A DNA stretch of 64,000 nt from JAEUOS01 sp031423955 (GTDB taxonomy: Bacteria; Pseudomonadota; Gammaproteobacteria; Burkholderiales; JAEUOS01), in contig JANPGJ010000129.1 in the NCBI GenBank assembly GCA_031423955.1, positions 7,621 to 71,620 on the forward strand, read 5' to 3'. The translations under genes were made by a program, and so were the position numbers. Below are positions 63,274-64,000 of this stretch, in pieces. Position 1 is the first letter of the stretch, and the number at the start of each line of letters is the position of its first letter. The notes under the pieces are model-generated. The model was not told where the DNA came from. It ran no database searches and saw only the letters and a list, made by a program, of their open reading frames with translations.

Positions 63274-63975
63274 ATGGTTACCCGACGCACCGCAACTGGC
63301 AAGCCGGCAACGCCCGCGAAATCGCCGCGCAAGCGTGCCGCCCGCGCCTCCACTGGTCCGGTCGATACCCTGATGGGCAAATTCGTGCCCGACTTGCCGC
63401 TTCTGGGCATGGTGCGCGACCTTGGCCGCTGGGCCGATGGCATGCTCACCAGCGCCGGTGCCGGTGCGCGCATGGCAAGCCTGGTCGCCCCGGTGATCGC
63501 GAGCCCGACAGCCGCGGCTTCGCTCAAGCGCGCCGGGGCCCTGTTGCACGATGTGCGCGAGACCGCCGGCCTGTCGGTGAATGACCTCGGCGCAGCGATC
63601 GATCTCAAGGATGCGACCTTGCTTGAGCACTTCGAAGCCGGCAAGGTGGCGCTGCCGTTCGACGTGATCCTGCGCATTGCCGGGGTGCTCGGGCGCAACG
63701 ACCCGGTGCCTTTCGTGATGCGCCTGTTGCGCGAATCGAACCCGCGGCTTGCCAAGACCCTGGAAGACATGGGCATCGGCAAGCTGGTCGCCCATGTCGG
63801 CCGCGAGCGCGAGTTCGTCAACCTGTATCGTGGGCGCGACGAACTGCGCGCTCTTAGCGATGAAGAGTTCGCGGCCATGCTGGAAATCGTCGATGGTGCG
63901 CTCAAGCTGGTGCTGGCCGCCCGGCGCGGTGCAGGCGCTGCGGGGCGCGCCAGGAAACCGACGCCCGCTGGTTAG
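63274..63975 (+). CDS. Helix-turn-helix domain protein
   Basis: This 233-residue protein has a basic Ala/Arg/Lys-rich N-terminus (~1-30), a middle region with FVPDLPLLGMVRDLGRWADG, and an Xre-type helix-turn-helix at ~90-145 (LHDVRETAGLSVNDLGAAID then LLEHFEAGKVALPFDVILRI). The C-terminal half is helical and charged. It may be a transcription regulator. Its position at the edge of the toxin-antitoxin patch does not reveal its target. No membrane segment is seen. Confidence 0.75.
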   Translation: MVTRRTATGKPATPAKSPRKRAARASTGPVDTLMGKFVPDLPLLGMVRDLGRWADGMLTSAGAGARMASLVAPVIASPTAAASLKRAGALLHDVRETAGLSVNDLGAAIDLKDATLLEHFEAGKVALPFDVILRIAGVLGRNDPVPFVMRLLRESNPRLAKTLEDMGIGKLVAHVGREREFVNLYRGRDELRALSDEEFAAMLEIVDGALKLVLAARRGAGAAGRARKPTPAG

Positions 63976-64000
63976 AATGGCAATGGAAACTTGAACTGCG

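Overview
The window is a stretch of a betaproteobacterial-type chromosome. It begins inside rpoB. The evidence for the lineage is gene order and family type: a fused str/S10/spc/alpha ribosomal supercluster, then cutA, hemB-engB-cytochrome c4, lptM-lysA with divergent cyaY, and mrcA divergent from pilMNOPQ-aroKB-dgt-gltBD. S3 also carries a long Ala/Pro/Lys-rich tail, and HemB has the Asp-rich metal site found in many Proteobacteria. I cannot name the order or genus from sequence alone.

Region 1 (1-24.3 kb) is the transcription and translation core: rpoB(partial)-rpoC, rpsL-rpsG-fusA-tuf, rpsJ through rpsQ, rplN through secY, and rpmJ-rpsM-rpsK-rpsD-rpoA-rplQ. All genes lie on the + strand. 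Good sigma70-like promoters are visible before rpsL, between rpsJ and rplC, and before rplN. A strong intrinsic terminator closes the cluster after rplQ. No infA lies between secY and rpmJ, where it is often found, and tuf uses codons unlike its neighbours.

Region 2 (24.3-42 kb) holds housekeeping genes: cutA, heme synthesis (hemB), ribosome assembly (engB), diheme cytochrome c4, a YhiN/HI0933-family flavoprotein, lysine synthesis (lysA) coupled to a 63-residue LptM-type lipoprotein, frataxin (cyaY) and PBP1A (mrcA). These are followed by the type IV pilus assembly operon pilMNOPQ, the shikimate genes aroK-aroB, and dgt. A REP-associated transposase (RAYT) flanked by two copies of its palindrome sits between dgt and gltB. 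The downstream copy ends four bases from the predicted gltB promoter.

Region 3 (42.6-57.3 kb) is central metabolism and transport: glutamate synthase gltB-gltD, purine salvage (apt plus an 8-oxoguanine-deaminase-like amidohydrolase), malate synthase G, an MFS transporter, an unrecognised 154-residue protein, and a CPA2 cation/proton antiporter with an RCK domain.

Region 4 (57.3-64 kb) looks like an accessory defence/toxin-antitoxin patch. A large protein joins a RelE/ParE-like N-terminus, a UvrD/Rep-type SF1 helicase, an ankyrin segment and an uncharacterised C-terminus. It is divergent from an intact Xre/ParS-RES toxin-antitoxin pair. Next come a decayed VapBC-like module, an intact DUF433/DUF5615 pair and a helix-turn-helix protein. 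The fused helicase and its neighbourhood are the best candidate here for an undescribed system. No tRNA, rRNA, CRISPR array or prophage was seen.
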